From the NCBI GenBank assembly GCA_964445745.1, contig CAYULU010000019.1, positions 1 through 31,243 of the forward strand: DNA of 31,243 bases, read 5' to 3'. Of this stretch, positions 17,029-26,057 are shown in pieces. How positions within the stretch are numbered: the stretch's first letter is position 1; each line of letters starts with the position of its first letter. The DNA comes from UBA1443 sp964445745. GTDB lineage: Bacteria; Omnitrophota; Omnitrophia; Omnitrophales; Aquincolibacteriaceae. The position numbers were made by a program, and so were the translations under genes. Under the pieces are notes generated by a model, which was not told the origin of the DNA, did not search any database, and saw only the letters and a program-made list of their open reading frames with translations.

Positions 17029-17385
17029 TTATTCAGTGACCGTGAGATTAAAGACCCGGGGTGTCGGCTGGGCATTTTGGTCAAAGCGAACCGTGACAGG
17101 ATCGCCTGATTTTAAATCCCCAAGCTCGACGGGCTCACCGTTTTTTACAATGACAGCGGTTTCGGGGACATCCAGGAGCAAGTCTTGATATTTGAAGCGG
17201 AGTTCGTCGGCCATCCAGCGCACCACGACCCGTCGTTTGTCCGTATCAACGGATGTCAGACTACCTTGCACTGTTTGCATGGAAGCAATGACAAGGGTGT
17301 CTTCGTAAGCGAGAGCTTTCTGGATTGGGAGGAGAGACAGTGTGGAAGTTAGAAGGATAGGAAGGATTAGAAAATCTATTTTCAT
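17029..17385 (-). CDS. Small secreted/periplasmic protein of unknown function
   Basis: A 118-residue protein starting at ATG 17385, preceded by GAAAGGA with 8 nt spacing; a longer frame to 17418 is unlikely. It has a signal peptide (KIDFLILPILLTSTLSLLPIQKALA) and a mature part of about 90 residues predicted to be mostly beta: VQGSLTSVDTDKRRVVVRWMADE, ETAVIVKNGEPVELGDLKSGDPVTVRF. This alternation resembles small OB-like or DUF5666-type periplasmic domains, but I cannot assign a family. It precedes the GT39-like gene by 6 nt and is probably cotranscribed with it. Confidence 0.75.
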   Translation of the reverse strand: MKIDFLILPILLTSTLSLLPIQKALAYEDTLVIASMQTVQGSLTSVDTDKRRVVVRWMADELRFKYQDLLLDVPETAVIVKNGEPVELGDLKSGDPVTVRFDQNAQPTPRVFNLTVTE

Positions 17386-17664
17386 AGTGTTGATCCTTTC
17401 TGGAGCAGTTTGAAACAAGTGCTTTTTACGAATAGGCTTATTTCAGAGCGGACTAGTGTTTCAAGATGATCCCATCGTGTAACCCGGTTGTGTTTTATCC
17501 AGGCGAAACTTTATCATTGAGGGAAAGGAGTTTCAAGAACGGAAAATGAGGAGATCTTTCTCAGTGGTGGCGTGGATGGCTAGAGGCGGTTTAACAAGTA
17601 TTTCCAACCCGTAGTTTCTCAAGGGGTTGGAAAATGCAAAAGAGGCTTATGAAACCGCTTCTAT
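17386..17664. other. Intergenic region with nested inverted repeat
   Basis: It lies between the end of the acyltransferase gene and the start of the small periplasmic gene, both on the minus strand. It should contain the promoter of the latter. Apart from the nested palindrome at 17586-17658, annotated separately, no feature stands out. Confidence 0.55.
17586..17658. repeat. Nested inverted repeat
   Basis: An inner perfect 9-bp stem TTCCAACCC (17602-17610) / GGGTTGGAA (17624-17632) with a 13-nt loop sits inside an outer perfect 7-bp stem GCGGTTT (17586-17592) / AAACCGC (17652-17658). It starts 7 nt past the acyltransferase stop on the minus strand, so it may be a transcript 3' structure or terminator. 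No T tract follows, so a protein-binding or RNA-processing site is equally possible. Confidence 0.55.
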
Positions 17665-18825
17665 TCAAGCCCATCGATGGATGATTTTTTTGCCCAGTTT
17701 TTGAAAGGGGACTTCAATGATTCGGTAAGTCAGTGTGGCTATGAGAAACGTGATGGCCAAAGTGACAAGGAGGAGCACAGAGAAGTAGAAGTTAGGAATA
17801 AAAGGCCATTGGTAAATTGAACCCAGTCTGAAAAAAGCCCGAAGTGTCATGTTGATGACAAAAAAATGACATAGGTAGGCACTGTAACTGATCTTTCCCA
17901 AATGAATCGTGAAACGATTTACAAAAAACGGGAAAGGATGAATGGCGAGTGCCCAAGCCAGAAAAAAGAGCGAGAATCCGAATAAAATATGGCGAAAAAT
18001 AAATGCCGTATTCATGGGTCTTGCGAAGATGAAAAGACTTGCAGCTATCAGAAGCAGAAGGCCTGCTTGCTTACGATTTCCTGTTTGGGTTTGAAGGTCC
18101 GCCAGTTTCGTGGTTGCGAGCTGGTTTTGAGCAAGAAAAAAAAGGATAAAACCAAGAGCAAACACGGGGAGTTGGCTGGGAAGCCAAAGACGCAAAAAGA
18201 GTTCGACTCGATTGGGGAGACAGTTCTCGAGTGGTATGACATGCAAATAAAGGAGATTTAGCACGGGGTACAGGGTTAACAGTATCAGGAAGGTGACGAC
18301 TGCTTTGGGGGTTGTTGTTACAACCCTGAAAAAAAATGGTAAGAGGAGGTAGAAGTTCATTTCGACCGCAATGGTCCATCCTCCCGGCACTACATTATTG
18401 ATGGTGTTGGGGTGCCACCCATGCATGAAAAAAAACGTAGAAAGAACACGAGGCCAAGTGATTTCTTTGGGCACTTCGTAGAGACTTTGGAAACCGTTCA
18501 GGGCGAGATAGAACAACATTGCTAGCCAGAACAAGGGGGCGACCCTGAAAAAACGCCTTACAAAAAAAGCTGAGAGGGTTCCCTGGGAATCGGGTTTCCG
18601 GAGGTTGAGGGATAATAAGAGTGTGAAGGCAGAGACAATAAAAAACAGCTGTACGCCATGTTCACTGCCGGGTACTAGCCAGTTAGCCACCAAGGACGGG
18701 AAGCCGACTCTTTGATCGACATGTCCGATTAATACCAGCAAAAATGCCCATCCTCGCAAGGCATCAATAAAATTAAATCGTTGGACATCCGTTAGAAACT
18801 GCTCGTTTTTAATATCTTGTGCCAT
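17665..18825 (-). CDS. Acyltransferase 3 family membrane protein
   Basis: A 386-residue integral membrane acyltransferase with about ten TM segments. The N-terminal RFNFIDALRGWAFLLVLIGHVDQ carries the conserved Arg-Gly and catalytic His; WTIAVEMNFYLLLPFFF is the second family motif. Such proteins transfer acetyl or other acyl groups to O-antigen, exopolysaccharide or peptidoglycan sugars at the inner membrane. ATG 18825 is chosen because AAGGAAG precedes it by 7 nt; the frame continues upstream to 18987 but adds a non-family N-terminus. With the GT2, GT39-like and methyltransferase genes it completes a set suited to decorating a surface glycan. Confidence 0.92.
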   Translation of the reverse strand: MAQDIKNEQFLTDVQRFNFIDALRGWAFLLVLIGHVDQRVGFPSLVANWLVPGSEHGVQLFFIVSAFTLLLSLNLRKPDSQGTLSAFFVRRFFRVAPLFWLAMLFYLALNGFQSLYEVPKEITWPRVLSTFFFMHGWHPNTINNVVPGGWTIAVEMNFYLLLPFFFRVVTTTPKAVVTFLILLTLYPVLNLLYLHVIPLENCLPNRVELFLRLWLPSQLPVFALGFILFFLAQNQLATTKLADLQTQTGNRKQAGLLLLIAASLFIFARPMNTAFIFRHILFGFSLFFLAWALAIHPFPFFVNRFTIHLGKISYSAYLCHFFVINMTLRAFFRLGSIYQWPFIPNFYFSVLLLVTLAITFLIATLTYRIIEVPFQKLGKKIIHRWA

Positions 18826-19052
18826 GTCAAATCTTCCTTGCCCATCGGTTATGGGGGACAATCCGACCCCAGAAAAACGCAAACAAGTGTTTTTCCACTT
18901 TGCCGATTTAAGGCGCGAAACTATATCATCGTCCATATTGAATTTCAAGGTGAGAGGGAAAACTGGGATGTCTTCCAGTCCGATCATTTAGCGATCCATT
19001 TTTCAGCCGATAATAAGATGTGGATAAGCAGATTCTAAAACGGCGGTGAAAA

Positions 19053-21761
19053 ATGGTTGCTAAGGAAACAAAGATTTATAGCACGGTTTTATCGGCTATT
19101 TTGGCTATGAGTGTTTTGATTCTCAGCTTTTTAGGGTGGCAGTATTTTGATTTTCAGCGGAAAAATCAAGCGCTTAATCTTCGTTACTCCCGGTTTCTTG
19201 ATCTTCAAGGTCGTCTGATGCTTTTTGACGAAATTCTTACTATGTCAACCAGAATTGCCGCCACGGGTGAGACGGCTTACGAAGAACGGTACCAAAAGTT
19301 TGAGCCTCAACTGGATTCTGCTATCAGGGATGTGCTGTCCCTGTTCCCCGAGTGGGATGTTAGCCGGGAGATTGAGAAAACAGAAGCTGCCAATCAGCGT
19401 TTGGTAGAGATGGAACACAAGGCATTTGAGTTGTCCCGCGGGAGGAATTTTGCCGAAGCTAGGGGTCTTCTTGATAGCCCGTTCTATCAGAAACAAAAAC
19501 AAGAATACCAGCAGGGAATGGAGGATGCTTTTCGTCTGTTACGGCTTCGGGTTACTGCGGAATTGCAGAAACATGAGCGGTATGTATTGTTTTTGATGAT
19601 TGCATTATGCGCAGGGATTGCTCTTATTTTGTTCCTGTGGGGGGTGACTCTTCGTGAGTTGCGTCGACGGTTGGCGGTTGAACAACGTCTTAAATCCTAT
19701 CAGGTGTCTCTGGAAGATGAGATTGCTTCCCGAACCCAGGAACTGATGAAAGCGAATAAAGCACTTCATAATCTGACAGCCCAACTGGAAACTCGAGTCA
19801 AAGAACGGACAAGAGAACTTGCCGAAACCAATGCGTCGCTCAAAAATGAGATTTCGGTACGCACCGGAATGGAGGCGATGCTGAGAGAAAGCCGGCAGTA
19901 TGTTCAAGAGATTATTTCGACGATTACGGATTATTTCTATACCGTAACGGTGAGAAGCGGCAAAGTGGTGGGGGTCGTGCATCAGCCGTCATGTCTGGCG
20001 GTTACGGGGTACAGTAGTCAGGAATTTCTCGATCGGCCGACTTTGTGGTTTGATATGGTTGCGTCAGAAGATCGTCAGCGCGTTCTGGAACATGCCGAGG
20101 CTATTCTGGTCGGGCAAAAGCCGATACCGGCGCTTGAACACCGGATTATTAGAAAAGATGGAGTTATACGCTGGGTAAGAAACGTTTCGGTACTCCACCA
20201 CGATGGCGAGGGAAAACTTGTTTCGTATGATGGAATTATCAGCGATGTTACCGAAAAAAAACGGGCAGAAGAGTTATTGATGGAAGCGATGAAATGTACT
20301 CAGGAGGCCTATGAGGTTAAGAGCCAATTTCTTGCCAATATGTCTCATGAAATCCGGACCCCTTTGTATGCGATTATCGGTTTTTCGGAGCTTCTGGAGA
20401 AAACGGTCCTGGGAAGGGAGCAGAAGGATTATGTCGCGATGGTCCGTGAAAGCAGTCGGCTGTTGCTGGCGCTGGTGACGGACATTCTGGATTTTTCCAA
20501 GGCAGAAGCAAAAGAGGTTAAACTCGAAAGCATCAGTTTTGATTTTGCGAACCTGATTCAGGGTGTGGTTAAATTACAGGAAGTGAACCTTAGCAAAGAA
20601 AATATCCGGTTGTTTTGTACGATCCACCCGATGCCGAACCGTTTTCGAGGTGATCCGACTCGAATTATGCAGATCCTCATGAATCTCGTGAATAATGCCG
20701 TCAAGTTTACGGAACAAGGTGAGATCGAAATTACGGCTAGGATGCAGGATGATCGGTCAAAGGATTCGGGATCCCGGATTCGGACCGTTTTTGTTTCGGT
20801 GCGAGATACGGGGATCGGGATCCCTTTGGAGAAACAGCCGCGAATCTTTGAGGCATTTGAACAGGCCGATATTTCAACGACCCGGAAATATGGCGGGACG
20901 GGGTTGGGACTCACCATTGCGAAGGGGTTGGTCGGAATGATGGGGGGCGAGATCGGCCTCCGTTCGGAGCCGGGGCATGGGAGTACTTTCTTTTTTACTT
21001 TAAAACTTGAGGAAGCGGCTGAGGAAAAAGAAAAAACACGGCAGGCTTCGCCGGAGACGGTTCGACCCGAAACCAGGGTCCTGATTGTGGACGATGATCT
21101 CTCCACGCAAAAGCTTTTAACGATCATGCTGGGCGGACTGGGTTGCCAGACGGATGTAGCATCCAATGGTCAGAGTGCGATTCACAAGCTGAAAACAGAA
21201 TCGTGGGATGTTGTTTTAATGGACCTCCAGATGCCCCTTATGGGTGGATTGGAAACCGTACGTTTGATTCGTGACAAGCTTCATTCGACCGTTCCGGTTA
21301 TCGGGCTTTCAGCCTCCGTGTTTGAGTCGGATCGGAAAGAATGTTTGGCCGAGGGAATGGACGATTATCTCACCAAGCCTTTGGAGATGGATCGTTTGAA
21401 AGAAAAGATAATCCAGTGGGGTAGTTCCAGGAATCGGCAGGACCCCGCAGCTGCCAAGGCAGAAGCGTTGAAGGCGCTTGCTGTGCCTGAGGAAATGTAT
21501 GATGAAATGGTGAGGGATTTTATAGATCAGACACATCGATCGATCGGAGATTTAAGCGTTGCTGTTACGGCGCAGGATTTTAAGAAGATTGCGGAAATTG
21601 CCCATGGGATTAAGGGCTCATCGGGGAATTTAAGAATTCGAGATGTTTTTGAGGCTGCAAAAAGCATGGAGCTTTCTGCCCGACAAGGTGATGGGATCGG
21701 AAAAATCCAGACAAGTTTCCTTCGACTTAAAGATGCGCTGCAACTCTATCAAAATGAGTAG
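19053..21761 (+). CDS. Hybrid sensor histidine kinase (TM-PAS-HisKA-HATPase-REC-HPt)
   Basis: A 902-residue inner-membrane kinase. Two TM helices (about 10-30 and 178-198) enclose a roughly 145-residue helical periplasmic sensor. A coiled coil (about 205-270) and a PAS domain ending DGIISDVTEKKRAEE follow. HisKA has the phospho-site His432 in FLANMSHEIRTP. The HATPase carries an N box (MNLVNNAVKFT), DTGIGIP and GTGLGL. The REC domain has VDDD and phosphoacceptor Asp724 (VVLMDLQMPLMGG), and the C-terminal HPt has His851 in IAHGIKGSSGNL. A full His-Asp-His relay is thus in one chain, needing a separate final receiver. The REC protein 11 nt downstream (21773) is the obvious candidate. The ligand is unknown. 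ATG 19053 has only a weak GGTG upstream. Confidence 0.95.
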   Translation: MVAKETKIYSTVLSAILAMSVLILSFLGWQYFDFQRKNQALNLRYSRFLDLQGRLMLFDEILTMSTRIAATGETAYEERYQKFEPQLDSAIRDVLSLFPEWDVSREIEKTEAANQRLVEMEHKAFELSRGRNFAEARGLLDSPFYQKQKQEYQQGMEDAFRLLRLRVTAELQKHERYVLFLMIALCAGIALILFLWGVTLRELRRRLAVEQRLKSYQVSLEDEIASRTQELMKANKALHNLTAQLETRVKERTRELAETNASLKNEISVRTGMEAMLRESRQYVQEIISTITDYFYTVTVRSGKVVGVVHQPSCLAVTGYSSQEFLDRPTLWFDMVASEDRQRVLEHAEAILVGQKPIPALEHRIIRKDGVIRWVRNVSVLHHDGEGKLVSYDGIISDVTEKKRAEELLMEAMKCTQEAYEVKSQFLANMSHEIRTPLYAIIGFSELLEKTVLGREQKDYVAMVRESSRLLLALVTDILDFSKAEAKEVKLESISFDFANLIQGVVKLQEVNLSKENIRLFCTIHPMPNRFRGDPTRIMQILMNLVNNAVKFTEQGEIEITARMQDDRSKDSGSRIRTVFVSVRDTGIGIPLEKQPRIFEAFEQADISTTRKYGGTGLGLTIAKGLVGMMGGEIGLRSEPGHGSTFFFTLKLEEAAEEKEKTRQASPETVRPETRVLIVDDDLSTQKLLTIMLGGLGCQTDVASNGQSAIHKLKTESWDVVLMDLQMPLMGGLETVRLIRDKLHSTVPVIGLSASVFESDRKECLAEGMDDYLTKPLEMDRLKEKIIQWGSSRNRQDPAAAKAEALKALAVPEEMYDEMVRDFIDQTHRSIGDLSVAVTAQDFKKIAEIAHGIKGSSGNLRIRDVFEAAKSMELSARQGDGIGKIQTSFLRLKDALQLYQNE

Positions 21762-21772
21762 GAGACGCTCCC

Positions 21773-22570
21773 ATGGAGAAACGAAAAATCCTTATTATTG
21801 ATGATGCTAAAGAAGTAACCCGAATACTCAGATTTCATTTGGAAAAAAAATACAGTGTGCTAGAGGCCCACGATGGTAAAAAGGGCCTCGAAATGATTTT
21901 CAAGGAACACCCGGATCTCGTTATTCTCGATATTAATTTGCCCAAAATGAGCGGGATTGAGCTGTACGAAAAAATGACCTCGGGAAAAGGGAAACCTTTG
22001 ATTCCAGTCATTGTGCTGACCGTGCGCGAAGAACTCGGTCAGCTTTTTCGGGAGATGGATGCTGACGGTTTCATTACGAAACCTTTTGACGTCGAGAAGG
22101 TGACGCTAGAAGTGGATACGGTGATTGAAAAGAAATATTCCGTCGGTGAGACAGTTCCTAGGGAAAATCGCAAGGCGAATCGATTGTTGCTGGTGGAAGA
22201 TGATCCCGCTGTCTCTAACCGGATTGCAACGGAATTTCTGGGTGAGGGTTTCATGATGGGAGTGGTAAAAAGCGGGCTTGAGGCCATCGAGAGAATATTG
22301 GAAGATCCTCCAGATGCCTTGGTGATTAAAACGGATCTCCCTGATATTACAGGAGACCTGATTAGTGCGAGGCTTAAGCAAATGCCGAGGACTTCAGGCA
22401 TGCCGTTAATCCTTTACGCGGCGGGACCCGCCGCTCCCGGGGTGGAGGCTGCTAAAAAAATCGGTTCGATGCTCGATATCGAATTTGTTGAAACAGATGT
22501 AGCTTCGGTGCTTCTGGATAAAATGAAACAGATATTAGTTCGGAAAATAACAAGGAATGGGAATGACTGA
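21773..22570 (+). CDS. Response regulator, REC plus degenerate REC
   Basis: A 265-residue protein made of two receiver domains only. The first (about 4-118) has Asp10/Asp11, phosphoacceptor Asp53 (LVILDINLPKMSG), Thr83 and Lys103 (ITKPF). The second (about 137-255) keeps the acidic patch (LLLVEDDPAV), but the phosphoacceptor position is Lys186 in LVIKTDLPD and the switch Thr/Lys region is replaced (LILYAAGP, EFVETD). It should therefore be locked unphosphorylated. It lies 11 nt after the hybrid kinase and is likely its phosphorelay target. With no output domain, it probably acts by binding a partner, possibly a pilus or secretion ATPase of the type encoded downstream. Confidence 0.92.
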   Translation: MEKRKILIIDDAKEVTRILRFHLEKKYSVLEAHDGKKGLEMIFKEHPDLVILDINLPKMSGIELYEKMTSGKGKPLIPVIVLTVREELGQLFREMDADGFITKPFDVEKVTLEVDTVIEKKYSVGETVPRENRKANRLLLVEDDPAVSNRIATEFLGEGFMMGVVKSGLEAIERILEDPPDALVIKTDLPDITGDLISARLKQMPRTSGMPLILYAAGPAAPGVEAAKKIGSMLDIEFVETDVASVLLDKMKQILVRKITRNGND

Positions 22571-22740
22571 ATTTGTGTGTAACGGGGTGTCCTTAGATTT
22601 CGTTGGCTCAAGGGCTGGTGGCTGATGCTGGGTGGGATGATTTCTGACTTAATGATTTTAGAAGTTGTGCCGAAGTATATACGGACATTTCGTATTGTTT
22701 ATTTCCGGATTTAGGAAAACAGGTCTGGAAACGGATTTTT

Positions 22741-22748
22741 AAAGGAGG
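22741..22748 (+). promoter_or_regulatory. Strong ribosome-binding site deciding the ExeA/MshM start
   Basis: AAAGGAGG lies 5 nt before ATG 22754 but only 2 nt before the in-frame GTG 22751, so the ATG is the likely start. Confidence 0.7.
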
Positions 22749-22753
22749 ATGTG

Positions 22754-23629
22754 ATGAGTTATTACCGGATATTAGGCTTCGAAAAAGAGCCTTTTTCAAC
22801 CAGTCCGGATCCCGAATTTCTATATCTAGCACAGGGACACCAGTCGACGATGACGAACGTTTTAATAGAGCTTCGCCTGCGACGGGGATTGTCCGTCGTG
22901 CTGGGCGATGTCGGGACAGGTAAGACCACGCTCTCGAGGAAATTGATACAAGCTCTTCGAGAGAGGGGGGATTTTATTGTTCATTATGTCCTGGACCCCT
23001 GTTTTGAAAATGAACATGAATTTCTTCTTTCGATCGCTCGAAATTTTTCGATTCAATTGGATCCGGGGAGTGGACTTCGGCAGGATTTAAGCCATGCAAG
23101 TGTTCTGGAGCTTAAGGAGGCGGTCGAAAAGTTCTTGTACGAGAAAACAGTGATTGGCAATGAGACGGTGGTTCTGATCATTGATGAAGCACAAAAATTA
23201 AATGAAGCGTCTATGGAAATGTTGCGTGTGATTCTAAATTATGAAACCAATGATACCAAGCTTCTGCAATTGGTTCTTTTTGGACAACTCGAGCTTCACT
23301 CCAAGATTACGAAAATTCCCAATTTCCTGGATCGCATCAGTTTTAAATATGCGCTAAATCCATTGAGTTTGAGTGAAGCGCGTGAGATGATTTTGTTTCG
23401 TATCAGGCAAGCAAACTATTGCTCGGATGCACTTCTGTTCCGAGATGACGCTATTGAAACGATCCATAGGATATCACAGGGGTATCCCCGGAAGATGACG
23501 ATGCTTTGTCACCGAGCGCTCAAGCAACTGGTGATGAAGCGTAAATGGGTGGTGGACGAAGAAATTATTGAGGAGATTGTTTCCGAGGATATGCGTGCGG
23601 GATGGCTGAGTCCAACAATCCATCATTAA
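22754..23629 (+). CDS. ExeA/MshM-type AAA ATPase
   Basis: A 291-residue ATPase. The N-terminal YYRILGFEKEPFSTSPDPEFLYLAQGHQ is the signature of the ExeA/GspA/MshM family, followed by Walker A GDVGTGKTT and Walker B VVLIIDEAQKLN. Sensor-type FLDRISFKYALNPL and the helical end QGYPRKMTMLCHRALKQLVM complete the AAA module. No TM or peptidoglycan-binding domain follows, so the length matches MshM (short form) better than ExeA (long form). Family members help assemble secretins or pili. The next gene overlaps its 3' end by 28 nt, and a secretin follows, which supports that role. Confidence 0.88.
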   Translation: MSYYRILGFEKEPFSTSPDPEFLYLAQGHQSTMTNVLIELRLRRGLSVVLGDVGTGKTTLSRKLIQALRERGDFIVHYVLDPCFENEHEFLLSIARNFSIQLDPGSGLRQDLSHASVLELKEAVEKFLYEKTVIGNETVVLIIDEAQKLNEASMEMLRVILNYETNDTKLLQLVLFGQLELHSKITKIPNFLDRISFKYALNPLSLSEAREMILFRIRQANYCSDALLFRDDAIETIHRISQGYPRKMTMLCHRALKQLVMKRKWVVDEEIIEEIVSEDMRAGWLSPTIHH

Positions 23630-24291
23630 CGCCGGAGAAGCGTCTTCTCGATTTAATCGAAGAGCCCGATTCTTTGAAGAGGGAACCGGCGATTCGAAAG
23701 GAAACAAAAAGGGCAAAGGCTTTTTGGACACCCCAGGGTTTGCAGGACAAATTGACGTCTTTGAAAGGACGTAGCGAAGTTTTTTTTGAGAAACAAAAAA
23801 AAACGTTCGGCATTAAAGCGATTAATCGGGTTCTGTCGGTAGCGGTCGGTGTGATTGTGATAGCTTTAGTGTCAAGTGTTGTGATGGACTGGGTGGGGAT
23901 GGGAAAGGATTTTACAAAATCCATCCAGATTCCGGATAGTAAAATGCTTGAAATTGCGATTCCCCAGGAGGGTGTTTCGGAGGACTTGGTAGCCGAAAAC
24001 TGGGATTTGAGCAAGATGTTTATGCCCTATACGAAGCGTCGGGAAGAGGCCGATAAGCTTCAGCAAGAGCAGTCGACTCGGCTTGCCGAAATGACAAAAA
24101 AATTAAAGCTAACGGGTATTGCGTTTGATCCGGCCGATGCGACGAAGGCGTCTTGCATGATTGAGGATATGGAGAAGGGAATTACGACGTTTTTGCGGGA
24201 AGGGGATCCCGTGGGAGTGTTGACGGTCGTAAAAATTTATGAGGATCGTGTAGTTCTTGGACAAAAAAATGAAACTATTGAGATGCGTTAA
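23602..24291 (+). CDS. Bitopic secretion/pilus component (GspC/PilP/MshK-like)
   Basis: The 229-residue protein has a cytoplasmic N-terminus (about 1-73), a single TM helix (VLSVAVGVIVIALVSSVVM, about 78-96) and a periplasmic part. Its last 65 residues (KLKLTGIAFDPADATKASCMIEDMEKGITTFLREGDPVGVLTVVKIYEDRVVLG, given here as landmarks KLKLTGIAF and DRVVLG) form the small beta domain of the GspC HR/PilP/MshK group that docks to a secretin. The gene overlaps the ATPase gene by 28 nt and the next one by 23 nt, so the three are coupled. Sequence conservation is low and the assignment leans on topology and context. Confidence 0.72.
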   Translation: MAESNNPSLTPEKRLLDLIEEPDSLKREPAIRKETKRAKAFWTPQGLQDKLTSLKGRSEVFFEKQKKTFGIKAINRVLSVAVGVIVIALVSSVVMDWVGMGKDFTKSIQIPDSKMLEIAIPQEGVSEDLVAENWDLSKMFMPYTKRREEADKLQQEQSTRLAEMTKKLKLTGIAFDPADATKASCMIEDMEKGITTFLREGDPVGVLTVVKIYEDRVVLGQKNETIEMR

Positions 24292-26002
24292 AAAAAAACA
24301 AATGCATCGTTACCGAAGCGCATGTTTTGTCTTTGTATGGTATTTGACGATTTGTGCGGTTCCTGGGGCATTGGCGGATACGGTGCCACTCCCGTTGCCG
24401 GAAAATTCCGGCTCAGGAATGGATAAATCCGTCTTTCTCGATCTTCGTGATATCAACGTAATTGATGTCTTTAAATTTCTCGCGATTCAGGGGGATTTCA
24501 ATATTGTCACGAGTAAAAACGTTCAGGGACGATCGACGCTGCTTTTGCGGAATGTGAAAATCAAGGATGCTCTCGATATTCTTGCGCTATCCAACCAGTT
24601 AGCCTATGAGACTCGGAACGATATTACCTATATCATGACGGAAGATGAATATGCCGCCTTGCACGGCAAGAATTTCAATGACAAGAAGAAAATTATGATT
24701 CGAACTCTCAAAAATGCAAAACCCAGTTATGCGATGGCGGCCCTGCAAGGTGTCCAGAGTGCTATCGGAAAAGTGATTATCGACGAGGACACGGGTTCGG
24801 TGGTGATGATCGATATTCCCGAAAAACTGATACAAATGAACAGCATTCTTGACCAGGTTGAAAAAAATCTTGAGACAAAGGTGATCAAACTTCAGTTTGC
24901 GAAGGCAGATGATGTGGCGGCGTTGCTCCGACCCCAGATCGAGGGCAAGGGGGTGGGGACGGTGATTGCGGATTTGCGTTCCAACCAGATCATGCTTTCC
25001 GCGTACCCGGATCGACTTGATGAGGCTTTACGTCTTGTACAGGCTCTTGACAAGCAAACGAAGGCGGTGCTGATTGAGACCCGGATCCTTCAGTTGACTT
25101 TAAATCCTAAATTTGAGTTTGGTGTTGAGTGGGAAAAGAAGTTCCCGGTCAATAATTTCAGAAATCTTGATTTTAAAAGCGATTTTTCATTTCCCGAGAT
25201 CACCTCGGTCCCGGATTTTGGGAACATGAGAATCGGTGAAGTGGACCGTGACAGCTTTATGTTATCGATTACGGCCATGAAGGAAATCGAAAGTACTCGG
25301 GTGTTAGCTCAGCCCAAGCTGATGATTCTGGATCGTGAAGAGGCAAAGCTCAATATTGGGGACCGCATTCCTTATGTGGTTTCGACGACCACGGCGACTT
25401 CGGGCACCAATACCGGAATCAGTCAGGATGTTCGGTTTATCGATGTGGGGCTGATGCTTGCGGTGACACCGATTATCAATGATGACGGCTTTGTCACCAT
25501 GAAGATCCGCCCCGAGATTTCGAGCAAGACAGGCGACATTAAGTCGTTTGTGGGGAGTGTGAATGGCGCGGATGGGAAACCGCTGGAAGTTTACAACCTT
25601 ATTCCCATTGTCAATAGCACGGTGGTGGAATCGACTGTCATTGTTCGTGATGGAATTTCGGTGATTCTCGGCGGCCTTATCCGGGATGAGATGACGGAAA
25701 GCAACCGGGGAGTACCGTACTTGATGGATATCCCGCTTCTGGGAAATTTGTTTAAGAGCCGTAGCGAGGAAATCAAAAAAACCGAAATTGTTATTATTAT
25801 TACACCGCACATCGTTACCGGGCATCAGGATGTCTTGAATCGTCCGATTCCGATTATCAAATCGAGTGAAGGTCAAACCCTGGAGATTTCCGAGAAAGAT
25901 GGCCCGAATCATTTGATGACGGGTGATGTGTCCGGCGAAGTGCGCGAATCTGCAGAGAGTGTGGGTGTATCTCTTGGAAATTTGATGGAGCTGAGACGCT
26001 GA
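24269..26002 (+). CDS. Secretin (GspD/PilQ/MshL-like outer-membrane channel)
   Basis: About 577 residues from ATG 24269; TTG 24257 and ATG 24302 are alternatives and none has a clear RBS. A positively charged start and a hydrophobic stretch (ACFVFVWYLTICAVPGALA) form a signal peptide. Periplasmic N-domains include FLDLRDINVIDVFKFLAIQGDFNIV (N0/STN-like) and KVIKLQFAKADDVAALLRP (N1-type). The C-terminal secretin domain has VLIETRILQL, ESTRVLAQPKLMILD, IGDRIPYVV, LMLAVTPIINDDGFV, and the closing VILGGLIRDEMTESNRGVPYLMDIPLLGNLFKSR and EIVIIITPHIV. It would form a multimeric gated pore for a type II secretion or type IV pilus machine. This gene is the strongest evidence for a diderm host. Confidence 0.95.
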   Translation: MKLLRCVKKKQMHRYRSACFVFVWYLTICAVPGALADTVPLPLPENSGSGMDKSVFLDLRDINVIDVFKFLAIQGDFNIVTSKNVQGRSTLLLRNVKIKDALDILALSNQLAYETRNDITYIMTEDEYAALHGKNFNDKKKIMIRTLKNAKPSYAMAALQGVQSAIGKVIIDEDTGSVVMIDIPEKLIQMNSILDQVEKNLETKVIKLQFAKADDVAALLRPQIEGKGVGTVIADLRSNQIMLSAYPDRLDEALRLVQALDKQTKAVLIETRILQLTLNPKFEFGVEWEKKFPVNNFRNLDFKSDFSFPEITSVPDFGNMRIGEVDRDSFMLSITAMKEIESTRVLAQPKLMILDREEAKLNIGDRIPYVVSTTTATSGTNTGISQDVRFIDVGLMLAVTPIINDDGFVTMKIRPEISSKTGDIKSFVGSVNGADGKPLEVYNLIPIVNSTVVESTVIVRDGISVILGGLIRDEMTESNRGVPYLMDIPLLGNLFKSRSEEIKKTEIVIIITPHIVTGHQDVLNRPIPIIKSSEGQTLEISEKDGPNHLMTGDVSGEVRESAESVGVSLGNLMELRR

Positions 26003-26057
26003 AACTTGGCAGGTCGATGTTTCTTTTAGAGAGTTTTGTGGGGAAAAGGATAACGTT

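Noticed and set aside
20558..21166. 202-codon minus-strand frame inside the histidine kinase
   Set aside because: It is a shadow of the HATPase/REC coding sequence; no independent support.
25304..25912. 202-codon minus-strand frame inside the secretin
   Set aside because: It is antisense to the best-conserved secretin segment; composition typical of a shadow frame.
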